Part shown: positions 24,986 through 36,341 of the stretch, one piece after another
Numbering within the stretch: position 1 is the stretch's first letter
Layout of the letters: the number at the start of each line of letters is the position of its first letter
Assembly: GCF_000001735.4 (NCBI RefSeq)
Contig: NC_003070.9
Location: 12,518,001-12,582,000, forward strand
Length of the DNA: 64,000 bases
Source of the DNA: Arabidopsis thaliana
Lineage: Eukaryota > Streptophyta > Magnoliopsida > Brassicales > Brassicaceae
Direction: 5' to 3'
Position numbers and translations under genes: made by a program
Notes under the pieces: generated by a model
Databases searched by the model: none
What the model was told of the DNA's origin: nothing
Seen by the model: only the letters and a program-made list of their open reading frames with translations

Positions 24986-27900
24986 ATGGCTATATGGCGT
25001 ATAATCAATCGTTCGTATCTCAAATACGCATCAAACCAATTAACCAGAAACTACTACACTCAAGTTTGTCTTGCTTCTTCTACTCATGTCGTAAAACAGA
25101 CAACAAAGTTGTCTTCTTTTGACATCCCAAATTCAGATATATGTACAAGACCTTCTAATATCTTCCAAAATCTCAGATTCCTTGCTACTTCAGCTCAGGT
25201 ATTACTCTCTTTGTTTTGATAAAAAGTTTCGTTTTTTTCTTTCAGCTCTGTTTTCTTCTTCTTTTGGTAGCTATGCAATTTCGTAACTTTCAGTACTTTG
25301 GTTGCAATTGTGGGGTTGTTGCCTTTTAGATTGCATTAGATGATAAGTATGGAAGATCTGGAACCCTGCAAGATTTTTGTGTTATGTTGTTGAATTCAAC
25401 GACTTTAGATGTGTCCATGTTATAGTTACGGTGTATATGCATTTTAGATCATGTTTGAATTGTTTAGTTGTGTGATGTTTTTGGGCTAATGGATGTTAGT
25501 GAGTGAGCATTGTTTGGTTCAGAGCTGTTATAGTGTCGTATGTGTACTATGATCCTGCTGTCAAAGTTGGTCATAAATTTGTATATCCATGTTCTTGTTC
25601 AAGACAAGGAAGAAGGAAGCGGAAGTTGACTCTGATGGTCCACGTCTCAATGAGAAGATTACTGGCGACTATGTTAGATTGGTTTCCGAGGAAGGTAATA
25701 TATTATTCCAAGTCTTTTTCTCTTTTGGTGTGTGGAAAGTCTTAGATTGTACAAAATAAAGAAAGAGTATAAGAAGAGAGATCCTATTGTTGGTGTTTTC
25801 GGTTAAGTATCTTTAGGTGGAGTCAGTTAAAAATTCCTTTGTTTTTGTAGATTTTACTTAAGAGGTGTGGAGTCCAAAGTACAGCTTAAGAATTCATTAG
25901 GAAAGTAAAAGAGTTTAGAAGATTTTTATAATCAGGAATGTGTGATATCGTTTTGTCGTTATGCAGGACACTGTGTTGTATCGTTGAGAGAAGCTCTCAG
26001 ACGGGCTAAGGAGCTTCAGTGTGACTTAGTTGAGGTAACTTTAAACATGAGTCATTCAAGAAGTTGTGTCTAATGATTGCAACTGGAGATCTTTGGTAAA
26101 ATTGTCTTGATTTGTATGTATAATTTTCATGGTACCAAATTTGTATCCTTGTAATCCATGCGTCTCCTTTTCTTAAAGAAATGTGGTACTCCCATTGTGT
26201 AATGCTGAACTATAGCTCTTCTGTTTTTTTTGTCTTTAGACAACTGTGCACCTAATGATAGTTCTCATGAGGTCTATCTCGTTATATATTTCTAAATCTG
26301 TGTAGGTCCAAAGAGATGCTAAGCCACCTGTGTGTAAAATTGTGAAATACTCATTGGAGCTGTACAAAAAAGCTAAAGTAGGAAAAGAGCGTGCTAAGGC
26401 CAAGGTCGGTGATATGGCCTATCCATTCTTTGAATTCTCATGTTTGTTTGTACGAAAATTTTAGTTGTATTTGTGTCCTGAGTTTATGTTTTTACCTTGT
26501 TGTAGCGGGCTGAAGCTATTCGACCTGATATCAAGGAAATTCGATTTACTCCAAAAATTGTATGCTTCTCTAGAAACGCTTTACCCTATCTATTTCTTCT
26601 TCTTCTTCTTATCTCTGTGGTAATGAAAATACTACAATGACAATTTTTCTTTCACTTACTTTTTTTTCTTCAGGAGGCCAAGGACCTAAAGTTTAAATCT
26701 GATCAAGCATTGAAGCTGATGGAAAGTGGATATCGTGTAAAGGTAGTAATTTTCTTAGTCACTGGACCTCTTCATACTGCTTTCTCATAGACTTTCGTGG
26801 GAAACTCCTGAAAAAAGTGATTATTTTGCGATTATAGCTGTTCTGAATGCTTTGGTGTAAAACAAAGCCCCAGACATATCGACGCAATGCTCTCTTTTTT
26901 AATACTTGATTTGAGGTGAATTCCATGGTGAGCAACTTTTTAATTGTCTCGCTCTTTCTTTTCTTTGTGTAACAGTGCCTTGCAGTGCCTGACAAGGACA
27001 AGCATAAGGAACTTGAACCAGAAAAGCTGCTTGAGTTACTATTTCGCTTCACTTGTTTTGTAAGTCTTATGACTTCTTCTATTCGCAATTGTTTCCTAGT
27101 TTTATCGTCCTTGCTTTGGTTCATAATTATATTTGTACAGATTGGGGATGCACTTGTGGAATCTTGGCCTGAGGCGGATAGAAAAGGCGCAGTTGTTATA
27201 GTTAGACACGCCAAGTTTGGTCCACCCAAGAAAGGAGGGGTGAAATTAATGAAGGATATTGACATAAAATCTGCAAGAGTGAAAGAAGAATCACCAAAGC
27301 CTGATAGCTCGAAGGCGGGAGTGGCTACTGTTGATGATCAGGAAGATATAGAGAAGTCTGAACCTAGGTTCAGTGTTGAGCAGGCTCAACCAGTTAAATT
27401 CCAGAACGCATACGCAAAAAGAGAACCTAGCAGTGAGTTTTCAGGAGGTAGAGATGCAAGCCGGTTTGAACCTCAGTCTCCAAACCAGCATGTAAACCCA
27501 CAACGTCCTCGGTTCTCAAACCAAGCTCCAAACCAACAACCTACCGGGCGGTTTGATCCTCAGTCACCAAATCAGCCTCCAAGTGCACCAAGGCCTCAGT
27601 TCCCAAACCAACAACCTACAGGGCGGTTTGATCCTCAGTTTCCAAGCCAGCCTCCAAGGCCTCAGTTCCCAAACCAAGCTCCAAACCAACAATCTACAGG
27701 GCGGTTTAATCCTCAGTTTCCAAACCAGCGTCCAAGTCCACCACAGTCTCGGTTCCCAGACCAAGCTCCAAATCAGCAACCCTCTGGGCCATCTCCAAAT
27801 CGCCACCCAGACCGGCAAGGTCCTCCACCTCGATTTCAAAACCAAGCTCCGAATCAACAACCTACCGGCCGGTTTGAACCTCAACCACCAAACCCGCCCC

Positions 27901-28025
27901 GAGCTCCACCACGACCACAAACCCGGTTGCCAAACGAAACTTCAAACGAACAACCTACGGCCCCTGGAAGGTCTAGTGGCCCGGCTTCAGGTTATGGAAT
28001 TTTCAGCACCCCAAAAACGAAGTAA
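24986..28025 (+). CDS. Organellar translation initiation factor IF-3 with a Gln/Asn/Pro-rich tail
   Basis: Eight exons: 24986-25198, 25604-25694, 25967-26034, 26306-26404, 26506-26559, 26674-26742, 26976-27059, 27141-28025, giving 520 aa (At1g34360 by recall). The first exon (71 aa) is Arg/Ser/Tyr-rich with few acidic residues and starts MAIWRIINRSYLKYAS, a mitochondrial presequence type. The IF3 N domain spans about residues 80-160 (RLNEKITGDYVRLVSEEG, then LVEVQRDAKPPVCKIVKY). The C domain spans about 170-265 (KEIRFTPKIEAKDL, then ESGYRVKCLAVPDK). IF3 binds the small ribosomal subunit and checks initiator tRNA and start codon. The C-terminal 230 residues are a low-complexity FPNQAPNQQPTGRFDPQ repeat absent from bacterial IF3 (about 180 aa). 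The start is the first ATG; an in-frame TTG lies three codons upstream. Confidence 0.92.
27470..27990 (+). repeat. Coding tandem repeat in the IF3 tail
   Basis: Seven or so imperfect copies of a unit close to FPNQAPNQQPTGRFDPQ, with subunits NQ(P/R)P and P(R/S)PQF interleaved. The underlying DNA repeats too (CCAAACCAACAACCTACMGGGCGGTTTGAT), so expansion by slippage or unequal exchange is likely. Related low-complexity tails occur in other plant organellar proteins, but the function here is unknown. Confidence 0.85.
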
Positions 28026-28349
28026 AACAACCAATTTTTTTAACCCGTAGAGTTGCAAAATTTTGTGATACTTTTCTTGGGAGATTTGTTGATGGCTCAT
28101 TATTTTATATGTAACTAATAATAGTCCAATGCATACACATACTTGTAACCATTATTCATATTTTGTTTGGTCACAACCACTCTATAATCTATGAACGACA
28201 AGATTACAAGTAGGTTCATCAATCTTAAGTTAAAGATGGTTTAGGGAGTGAAATCAATCAAACTTTTTAAATGATTTCAGTTTTCTTTTGTTGATTTTGA
28301 TGATTATAGTTTTTTCGTCGTGTGTCAAATATCGGTTTAGTTTGAATAG

Positions 28350-28975
28350 TTTTGATTTGCGGTTTGCGAAACGGCAAATGAGTTTTATGAGAGTCTGGTA
28401 AATCCGATCTCGGAGAGGTTTATTTGGACATAGACTGCCGCTAGAGGACGGACTTGGAGTCTTCGAGTTGAGAGAAAGGTGGCTTGAAGGAAAAACTCAA
28501 AGTACAATGGAAGAGGAAGATGAGAGCTAGATTGGTGCAGCTGCAAAAGACTTGAAACTCATATTGCTACATAACTCTCACTATGGTCACATATACATTG
28601 ATGATGCATCATCAGCAACCATCACTATGGCTACATATAATGATGATTTATCATTATCATCCATCACTATAGCCACATCAATCCATTATGCATCATGTTC
28701 CTTCTTTCCAAGAAAGCCAAATCAAATCAACTAGCTTACTTACACATGGTAACATGGAATAATGTTTTTAGAATGAATGACATTTTCATTATGTGACTAT
28801 TATTATAAATCTTTGATTTCTTTTGTTGTCCGAATTGCATATGTCTTCCAACGATAGGGATCGTCACTTTCACTAAATTTAGAATATTGAGTAAATGCTT
28901 AAATATAGACCACACAATTCGCGAACGTGCTTTGAAATAATCACCTTGTTACTGTTGTTGTGGTATTGTAAATGA
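28350..28975 (+). pseudogene. Duplicated fragment of the PS1 last exon and 3' UTR
   Basis: This stretch aligns with 23480-24055. TTTATGAGAGTCTGGTAAATCC matches PS1 TTCTATGAAAGTCTGGTTAATCC in pattern, then the LLHNSHYGHTH-type end at 28550-28590 and the GATAGGGATCGTCACTTTC 3' flank. The PS1 WTEST segment is now W-T-stop (TAG at about 28431), and a deletion removes about 20 bases after the ACTTGGAGTC motif. It has no promoter or upstream exons, so it is a dead partial copy lying just past IF3. Confidence 0.85.
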
Positions 28976-31900
28976 CTCTTCAAAACATAAAAATCATTGT
29001 TTAAAAGGGATTGTTCTTTATTATAATGCTACACTTCTTCACTATGCAACATCTTACACATATTCCACCCATACTCGATGTATTTGCGACACGTGAATTT
29101 AACTTCCCAAAGAAATAAAAAAAGGTGTGAGACTTAAACCAGAGAGTATGCTAGATATAAAACAAAACTTGAAAATGTTTTAATGTTTTTGTTTTTGGCT
29201 AAAGTTTTTATAATGTTTTTTTTGAAGTAATGGTGTGGACTATGAATAACAATAGCCGGCAAAGGAAAAAAAGAAAGAAACAACATCGTTCATGTAGTCA
29301 AGTCGCATTTTAAAGCAACTTTTTTTAGAATTAAAGTGGCAATTCCGGAAAAGTTAATCATGTTTAGTTGCCCACGTTATGAAATTTAGATTATTATTTA
29401 AAATTTTAAACATTGTGATAAAGTAATAAAAGAATGTAAAATTGGAAGTGGTATATCATTTTTGGAATTAAGGTTGTCAAATTTTAATATAAATGGTTAA
29501 ACTAAAAAAAGGAGTTGGTGTAATTAGAGACATAGACACTAGAGTTAGAGAGGTTCCCACCACTTTTGTTGGTGTAATCATATTTGCCCACTTTGTCTAA
29601 ACAATTACTCCTTTTTGTTTCTCTCTTATTTCTCAAAATTGGATTTGAACACTCCTACTATATACCTCTTTCTCTTTTTCAAATTGATTTGTTTGTTTGT
29701 TTTTCTGACGTAAAACGAAGACCGTTTTCTTGTTTCGTTTAAATGCAACGCATATTTTATAAATATACTTAGAAAAGTCTAATAGAAATTCGCATGTGTT
29801 TTATTGAGTATCAATCCTAAATATTTGGGAAAAGTTGATATTATATGTTTTATAGTATAGTATTGTTTATATAGATAAGATTATTATTTTTATTGATAAC
29901 AATTTGTTTTGTTTTTGTTAAGAATATGCATTAGACGAGCTTGAAATTTGAGTAATCACTAAAACCAAAGCTATTTGAATTATATGAGGTTAGATGACAC
30001 CAATCAAATTATGAAAATCATAATTACCATTTAACAATTGTTTGACTAAATTTTGTCACACAATAAAATACTTACTATATAAAATTATTTGACAAAATTT
30101 AGTAAAATATCTTCAAATATAATTAAGTTTATTAAAAATTAACAAATTTTTAAGATTCTTTTCGGTTATCCGATATCTACATAAAAAATATCCGTTTTTA
30201 TTTTTTGGGTATTTTTAGGGCTTCAAACTCTTTACCCAAACCGACCTAAACCCGGATGTATTGGAACCGAAGATGTTTTTTTTTACTGTATTAAGTAGTA
30301 AATCCATTACCTATTTAATCTGAACCGGAACGGGTTACCAATATGCCCAACCCTAATTAAGATTTCGCGAATCCGAATCTGCTGCCGAACTTAAATTCCC
30401 TTTTGTTTGTGAAAATGAAAACGAATTAAAGAGCATTAACTTATAAGTTTGGGATTGTATAAGTATCAAGAAAATCCAAAGTCAAAATAAAGGTAACCAT
30501 TGGTTTTGAAAATGGTGAATGTTGTTGCTATTAACGGCGACACTCTTTAATTAGCTCAGAAGGGATTTAGCATGTGGGAATCTTGTGTTTCCCAATCAAC
30601 GATCCATTTTTTTTTTTTGTATGAAAGATAATTTACTTTAACTATAGAAAATTCATTAGTATTCAATTTTGGCCTTCCAACAACGAGTGCATGAACGAGA
30701 GAACCTTCGTGGCAGGTGACTCCACTTGGCTGATGTAATTTAATTTGGAGATTCCTCAAAATCTAAGTTACTTTATCCTCTTATTTAATTTTTCTTTGTT
30801 TGAAAGTGGCTATATCATTCACGATATCCATTCTTGGTAATTTTCGATATCTATCCAGATTTTTAATATAATTAATAGTATGATCATAATTTCTGTTGGC
30901 GAAGAAGTAACTAAGGGTTGATTTTTTACAAAAAAAATATAACTATGTTTTAAGTAAACACATATCATGTGGTACATGAAAAAACTAGACGTAAACAACA
31001 TTTTTTGTTCTATATTTTGTGCCTGAAATAGTTAAAATGATTATATCTCATTTACATGTTTATACACCTAAATATGCATACAGAATATACCTAAATATGT
31101 ATATTTATGCATGCATATAGAATCAAAATTTTATTCACTACAATAAACTAGATACATACTATATGCAGAATAGTGTCTTTCAATTAAGTCACAACAATAA
31201 ATTAGATAAATACTGATATAAATACTAGATGTATGTTTAAAAATTCTGTCAAGTGTTAGACTAATTAGACAAGCCAAATTAAAAGACACTTATATTAGAT
31301 TTTATGGTAGATGAATCTTGAAACAGACTCCAGTTTAGAAGTGAAATAGATTTTATCTTCATCTGAATATAACAAAAATATATTTTTTGGGAGTTCAATA
31401 TAAAAGATGAACACTCGAAGATGTAAATTTTAATATGAACTATGTCGAATATTATTATTTTCATGAGATTAATTCTCACGACTGTGAAACGTACAGTTTA
31501 AAATTATTTAGCTATGGCAATTCTATGAAATTTATTCTGGTTACTCACAAATTTTAAATAAATATGGTTTGATTTACAACAAATTTAGTAATTTTTCTTA
31601 CATTTATCTCTCATTACTCCAATTTTGAAGCAAAATGTTTGTTGAACTCATACTCTCTTCGTTTTAAAATAAGTATTGTTTTGGGAAGTTAAATTTGTTT
31701 CAAATTAGTTGTCGTTTTATATTTTCAATGCATCTTTTTGATAAATTTTTTAATTTTTTTAATTGTTTTAGATGATTATTTAATATTATTAAATAAAATA
31801 ACATATTAATTAGGAGTAACACAATTTTTATTTTTAATTTATGTGTAAAAACCTTTAAAAACAACTAATCCAAAATAGAAGGAGGATATGATAAACATCA

Positions 31901-32148
31901 CCTTTATAACTATTTTTCCACCAATTCGAACATCAAAATTGTAGAAGATACAATGTTGTTGTTTATAAATTGTCAAATATCTAGTTGAAATAAAACAAAT
32001 ATTTAATGCACACAATATTCAATATTTGAAGTAGCCAAGTCAAATAAGCAAAAATGAAGTGCATGGACAGACAGAAAGAGAAAGATAATACGAATAATAA
32101 TATTTAAACTACGACCAACTATAGCGTAGACCCCACCCACACCTCTCT
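28976..32148. other. Gene-free AT-rich intergenic block
   Basis: About 3.2 kb between the PS1 fragment and the STOP1 promoter with no convincing exon on either strand. Within it, 30170-30360 contains CCGAACC/ACCCGG-rich sequence ending in GCCCAACCCTAATTA. Its reverse complement (TAGGGTTGGGCAT) resembles the ends of common Arabidopsis non-autonomous DNA transposons, so this may be a decayed copy. The rest is AT-rich with no structure I can name. Confidence 0.5.
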
Positions 32149-32417
32149 AAATCAACGGCTGCGATACACCGGTACTGTTCTTGATGCGATAAACGCATAT
32201 AAACCGTCGGATCTGATTTTACTTATAAACGAACGGTCGATGATTAGGTTGACTTACTCTAATCACCTCGTAATCAATTATTTTTTCTCATAAATCAACG
32301 GCTCTAATGCATCGTTACCATGTTCAATGCGATAATATGGTTTTGCACCGTCAGATCTGATTGATACCGATCTTTATATAATTTCAACGGTTGAGATTAA
32401 TGGGTTGACTTTACATA
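32149..32417 (+). promoter_or_regulatory. Duplicated 143-bp block in the STOP1 promoter
   Basis: Two imperfect direct repeats start at 32149 and 32292, both with AAATCAACGGCT, followed at like spacing by ATGCGATAA, then CCGTCRGATCTGATT, an ACGGT core and GGTTGACTT. GATCTGATT and TTGACT cores are conserved between copies while the spacers have diverged, which suggests retained sites. TTGACT is the core of W-boxes bound by WRKY factors. The second copy ends about 40 bp before the uORF start. Confidence 0.65.
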
Positions 32418-32458
32418 GGGTAGATCAGAAAGTGGAGAGCACCCCAAAGCTAATAAAC

Positions 32459-32974
32459 ATGAGCCCCGCTCAGGCGCTGCTTCCTCCTCTCTCTCTATCA
32501 TCATCATCATCACTTTCTCTATCTATCTCTCTTCTTAAAGCGGCCATTGGTGCTCTCCAAGTTCCATCTCAAGCTTTTCTTCTTGTGGGTGATTCAATCT
32601 CTCTCTTTCTATTTTTTTTTTCATTTCTGTTGATTTAGTGATCTTTGATTTGTGAAACTTTGTTTTTATCGTGTTTGTTTTTGATTTAGGGTTTTATTTT
32701 GTTGTCGGCGAGTTTTGATTTGATGATTTTGATGATTTTTTTTTGTTTGACCGTTTGGTTTTTGGATCTTAAGAGTTATGTGTGAAGATTTTTTTTTGTT
32801 TGTTTGGGTGAAGAATTTGTGTTGATTTCGATAATTTTGAGTTTGATTTTGAATCTTAGTAATGAAATTTGATTCTGTGAAGTGTGTATGATGAACTTTG
32901 AGCTGGTCCTAATTCTGATTCTGATAAAGATTTGATTTTTATGGTTTCTTTTGTAGGTTTTGTTGTTCTCTTAA
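32459..32974 (+). promoter_or_regulatory. Spliced 47-codon uORF in the STOP1 leader
   Basis: An ATG at 32459 opens a frame that runs through the first leader exon (to 32584), crosses a 5'-UTR intron (GT at 32585, AG at 32955-32956) in phase 0, and ends at TAA 32972-32974, 27 bp before the STOP1 ATG at 33002. The peptide is 47 aa, starting MSPAQALLPPLSLSSSSSL, rich in Leu and Ser. If translated it would reduce or condition STOP1 synthesis. The intron is inferred from consensus sites; retaining it extends the frame to about 32637. Confidence 0.55.
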
Positions 32975-33001
32975 TTGAAAAACAAGATCTTGAACTAAAA
33001 A

Positions 33002-34501
33002 ATGGAAACTGAAGACGATTTGTGCAACACCAATTGGGGAAGCTCTTCTTCGAAATCGCGAGAGCCGGGTTCATCAGACTGTGGGAATTCGACATTCGCA
33101 GGTTTTACGTCCCAGCAGAAGTGGGAAGATGCTTCAATCTTGGATTATGAGATGGGTGTGGAGCCTGGATTGCAAGAGAGCATTCAAGCAAATGTTGATT
33201 TCTTACAAGGTGTTAGGGCTCAAGCGTGGGATCCAAGGACGATGTTGAGTAACCTTTCTTTTATGGAGCAGAAGATTCACCAGCTGCAGGATCTTGTTCA
33301 TCTTCTTGTTGGTCGTGGTGGGCAGCTTCAAGGTCGTCAAGACGAGCTCGCGGCTCAGCAGCAGCAGCTTATAACGACGGATCTTACTTCCATTATCATA
33401 CAGCTTATTTCAACTGCAGGTAGTCTTCTTCCATCTGTTAAGCATAATATGTCAACAGCTCCGGGTCCATTCACTGGGCAGCCCGGTTCAGCCGTGTTCC
33501 CTTATGTAAGGGAGGCTAATAACGTTGCTTCACAGAGTCAGAACAATAACAACTGTGGTGCTCGAGAGTTCGATTTGCCTAAGCCGGTTCTTGTTGATGA
33601 GAGGGAAGGTCATGTTGTGGAGGAACATGAGATGAAAGATGAAGATGATGTGGAAGAAGGAGAGAACCTTCCTCCCGGTTCGTATGAGATATTGCAGCTT
33701 GAGAAAGAAGAGATTCTCGCACCGCATACTCACTTCTGCACGATATGTGGCAAGGGTTTCAAGAGAGACGCGAATTTGAGGATGCATATGAGAGGGCATG
33801 GAGATGAGTACAAAACAGCAGCTGCTCTGGCGAAACCGAACAAAGAATCCGTACCCGGGTCTGAGCCGATGCTGATCAAGAGGTACTCGTGCCCATTCCT
33901 TGGTTGCAAACGTAACAAGGAGCACAAAAAGTTCCAGCCTTTGAAAACGATTCTATGCGTGAAGAATCACTATAAACGCACCCACTGCGATAAAAGCTTC
34001 ACTTGCAGCCGGTGCCATACCAAGAAATTCTCTGTCATTGCAGATCTTAAAACCCACGAGAAGCACTGCGGGAAAAACAAGTGGCTTTGTTCCTGTGGTA
34101 CAACATTTTCAAGGAAAGACAAGTTGTTTGGTCACATAGCTCTGTTCCAGGGACACACGCCTGCAATCCCTCTTGAAGAGACAAAACCATCAGCCAGTAC
34201 ATCTACTCAGAGAGGGAGCTCTGAAGGCGGGAACAACAACCAAGGAATGGTTGGCTTCAATCTTGGTTCTGCATCAAATGCTAACCAAGAAACCACACAG
34301 CCTGGAATGACTGATGGGAGGATATGTTTTGAGGAGTCGTTCTCACCAATGAACTTTGATACATGTAATTTTGGAGGGTTCCACGAGTTTCCGCGACTGA
34401 TGTTTGATGATTCAGAGAGTTCTTTTCAAATGCTTATTGCGAATGCCTGTGGTTTCTCGCCCAGGAATGTTGGTGAGTCTGTTTCAGATACTAGTCTCTA
34501 A
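33002..34501 (+). CDS. STOP1: STOP1, C2H2 zinc-finger regulator of acid and aluminium tolerance
   Basis: A single coding exon of 499 aa, matching At1g34370 as I recall it. Four zinc fingers lie in the C-terminal half: C-x2-C..H-x3-H at about residues 246-266 (CTICGKGFKRDANLRMHMRGH), a long atypical finger at about 298-330 (CPFLGCKRN..HYKRTH), one at about 334-358 (CSRCHTKKF..HEKHCG) and a last at about 361-385 (CSCGTTF..HIALFQGH). The N-terminal 200 residues are Gln/Ser-rich with a coiled-coil-like stretch (MEQKIHQLQDLVHLL), followed by an acidic block (DEDDVEEGE). STOP1 is a nuclear activator of ALMT1, ALS3 and other acid-soil genes and is controlled mainly by protein stability. It is tail-to-tail with the exonuclease gene, 337 bp apart. 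Confidence 0.97.
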   Translation: METEDDLCNTNWGSSSSKSREPGSSDCGNSTFAGFTSQQKWEDASILDYEMGVEPGLQESIQANVDFLQGVRAQAWDPRTMLSNLSFMEQKIHQLQDLVHLLVGRGGQLQGRQDELAAQQQQLITTDLTSIIIQLISTAGSLLPSVKHNMSTAPGPFTGQPGSAVFPYVREANNVASQSQNNNNCGAREFDLPKPVLVDEREGHVVEEHEMKDEDDVEEGENLPPGSYEILQLEKEEILAPHTHFCTICGKGFKRDANLRMHMRGHGDEYKTAAALAKPNKESVPGSEPMLIKRYSCPFLGCKRNKEHKKFQPLKTILCVKNHYKRTHCDKSFTCSRCHTKKFSVIADLKTHEKHCGKNKWLCSCGTTFSRKDKLFGHIALFQGHTPAIPLEETKPSASTSTQRGSSEGGNNNQGMVGFNLGSASNANQETTQPGMTDGRICFEESFSPMNFDTCNFGGFHEFPRLMFDDSESSFQMLIANACGFSPRNVGESVSDTSL

Positions 34502-34838
34502 GGCATTGCCATATATATGATAAGTTATGTAAGATGTTCTAGTTTTTAGCCTTTTAAGCAGTTCTTTTGTGTCTGTAATTTTGTTTTCGCCATAATAATA
34601 ATATCAGAATAGCAGAAAGTTGGATTCTTTTTTTTTTCTTACTTATTATGGTTCATTTTGATTTAACCAGCCATGTCCATAGTGATAAACAAATTTAGTA
34701 ACAAACTGCACATTTTGATTCATATCTATGGAAGTATATAACAAAATCAGATATGAACTACAATGTCTAAAATTACTTTCAAGCTCACAAAAACTAGCTA
34801 TCAGCTAAAATGCGAGAGTGTGCTTTAGCTTGTCAGTA
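34502..34838. other. Convergent 3' flanks of STOP1 and the exonuclease gene
   Basis: About 340 bp shared by two converging genes. It contains an AATAATAATA-type element near 34592, suitable as a plant poly(A) signal for STOP1. No coding. Confidence 0.5.
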
Positions 34839-36299
34839 TCATCCATGCAATGTTGAGAAGAAGCTTGACAATACTTCTGAATCATTGCTTGTATCTCTCT
34901 CCATCAGCCATTCATTTTGAATCTGTACCCTCACATCTCTATGATACAAAAATGATTGAAGAATCAGCAAGAATATCTTACAAGTGATGCATAATCAATC
35001 AAAATGAAGGGGTTTAAAGTGATAAAGAAAGAACCTATTCAAGGCAAGAACTTGATAGTTTCTTCTCAAGTAGTCTGCGTATTTCGTAAGGGCCTCTTGA
35101 GCATATGGTCTCCCCACGGTTCTTACAGCTGCTGCGCTTAGTAAACTCTCCAGAGAACCATGTTTTCTCACAAGTTTCATCGCTGTTTTCCTTCCAAACG
35201 CCGGGACCATGTGCTGAATCCCCGGAACTCCATCAACTTCATCACCCATTATACATCCTATCACAAGAACCAGCCGGATTGAGTTGGCTTTGACACTTAA
35301 CAAAGAAAGTTGACAGAAAGACAAGCGTCAAGAGACATGTTTGTAGCCATAAGTCGATTTAGGCACTTACGAAAGCTCAAATCAGACTGTGGATCACAAT
35401 TATATTGAGCATGGTAGTGCTTCAAAGTATAAAAGGACCATCTTCTGAGATCTGCCAATGGAATGACAATCTGAACATTTTCTGAGATCAACTGCTTAAA
35501 GTCTTTATCAGGCGATGCAATAACCGCACGATATCCTCTTTGCACAGCTTGTTCCATTAGCGTAGCTACTACATCGTCTGCTTCATGCCCTTCTATTCTA
35601 ACAACCTAACACATAAACAAGAATCCAGTAAGATCATTCATTCACTTCTACGGCTAATTCACTTAACTATATACACGCTACAGAATTGAGCTAGTCTATT
35701 GAACATTGAGTATTAAACAGTTTTACCCACTGGCACATTGCATTTTCTAAGAACTTCATCAACAAACTGATGTGGCCTCTTAGAGTATCTCCCATGATTT
35801 GGTGATTTCCTATGAGCTTTATATGAAGGCAACAATTCTCTGCGTCGTTGGTTACCTTCTTCTCCATCGATAACCTACAAAAGGAACTATCTTTCATTGA
35901 TCGAAGAAGAGAAAAAGCTTGCGGAAGAAAGAATCAAAGAAAAGGAGAGATTTTTACAGCTATGACAGGATCAGTGAGGCTGACTTGAGAGAAGAAGAGT
36001 GAAATCCAGTGACCAAAAGCTTGCGAACTGGGTTTGTTTCCTTCGTAGCAAAGTGGACTAACGTCTAAGAAGAATACCCTTTTATTCTTCTTCCTAATTT
36101 CTTCATTGTTGCCACAGAGAACATCTTTCTGAAGAACTTGCACATTACCTGTTCGATGAAATGTCTCAACGGAAGAGTGAGAAGAAAAGGAAGAGGACGA
36201 GGAAGAGACCCATTTCGTTCGTGAAGGTTGTGTCTTGTCGATGGATTTAGTTGAGAAGGAGAAGAGAGAATTGGGTTGAATAAATCCTACTGTTATCAT
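34839..36299 (-). CDS. OEX2: Organellar 5'-3' exonuclease (FEN/T5 type)
   Basis: Five exons on the minus strand: 36299-35958, 35874-35731, 35605-35371, 35257-35035, 34938-34839, giving 347 aa; an in-frame ATG at 36341 would add 14 residues. The N terminus is Ser/Thr/Arg-rich, typical of an organelle transit peptide. Then come the nuclease elements VFFLDVSPLCYEGNK, AVIDGEEGNQRRRELLPSYK, RIEGHEADDVVATLM, VIASPDKDFKQLI, and GDEVDGVPGI leading into a helix-3-turn-helix (FGRKTAMKLVRKHGSLESLL). These supply the metal-binding Asp/Glu cluster of the 5' nuclease of bacterial DNA polymerase I. The family probably removes flaps or resects ends in mitochondria or plastids. I recall At1g34380 being called OEX2. 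Its first two exons are duplicated at 57728-58212. Confidence 0.9.
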
Positions 36300-36341
36300 C
36301 GTCGTCAACCTCTGCGTATGTTCTACAAGAATACAAGTCAA

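Noticed and set aside
27553..28050. 165-codon frame overlapping the IF3 tail
   Set aside because: It is the +1 frame of the repeat-coding last exon; the IF3 frame joins seven upstream exons and carries the domain.
30170..30360. Candidate gene from CCGAACC-rich DNA
   Set aside because: No open frame of length; ends look like a decayed non-autonomous transposon, and I could not confirm terminal repeats, so it is only mentioned in the intergenic entry.
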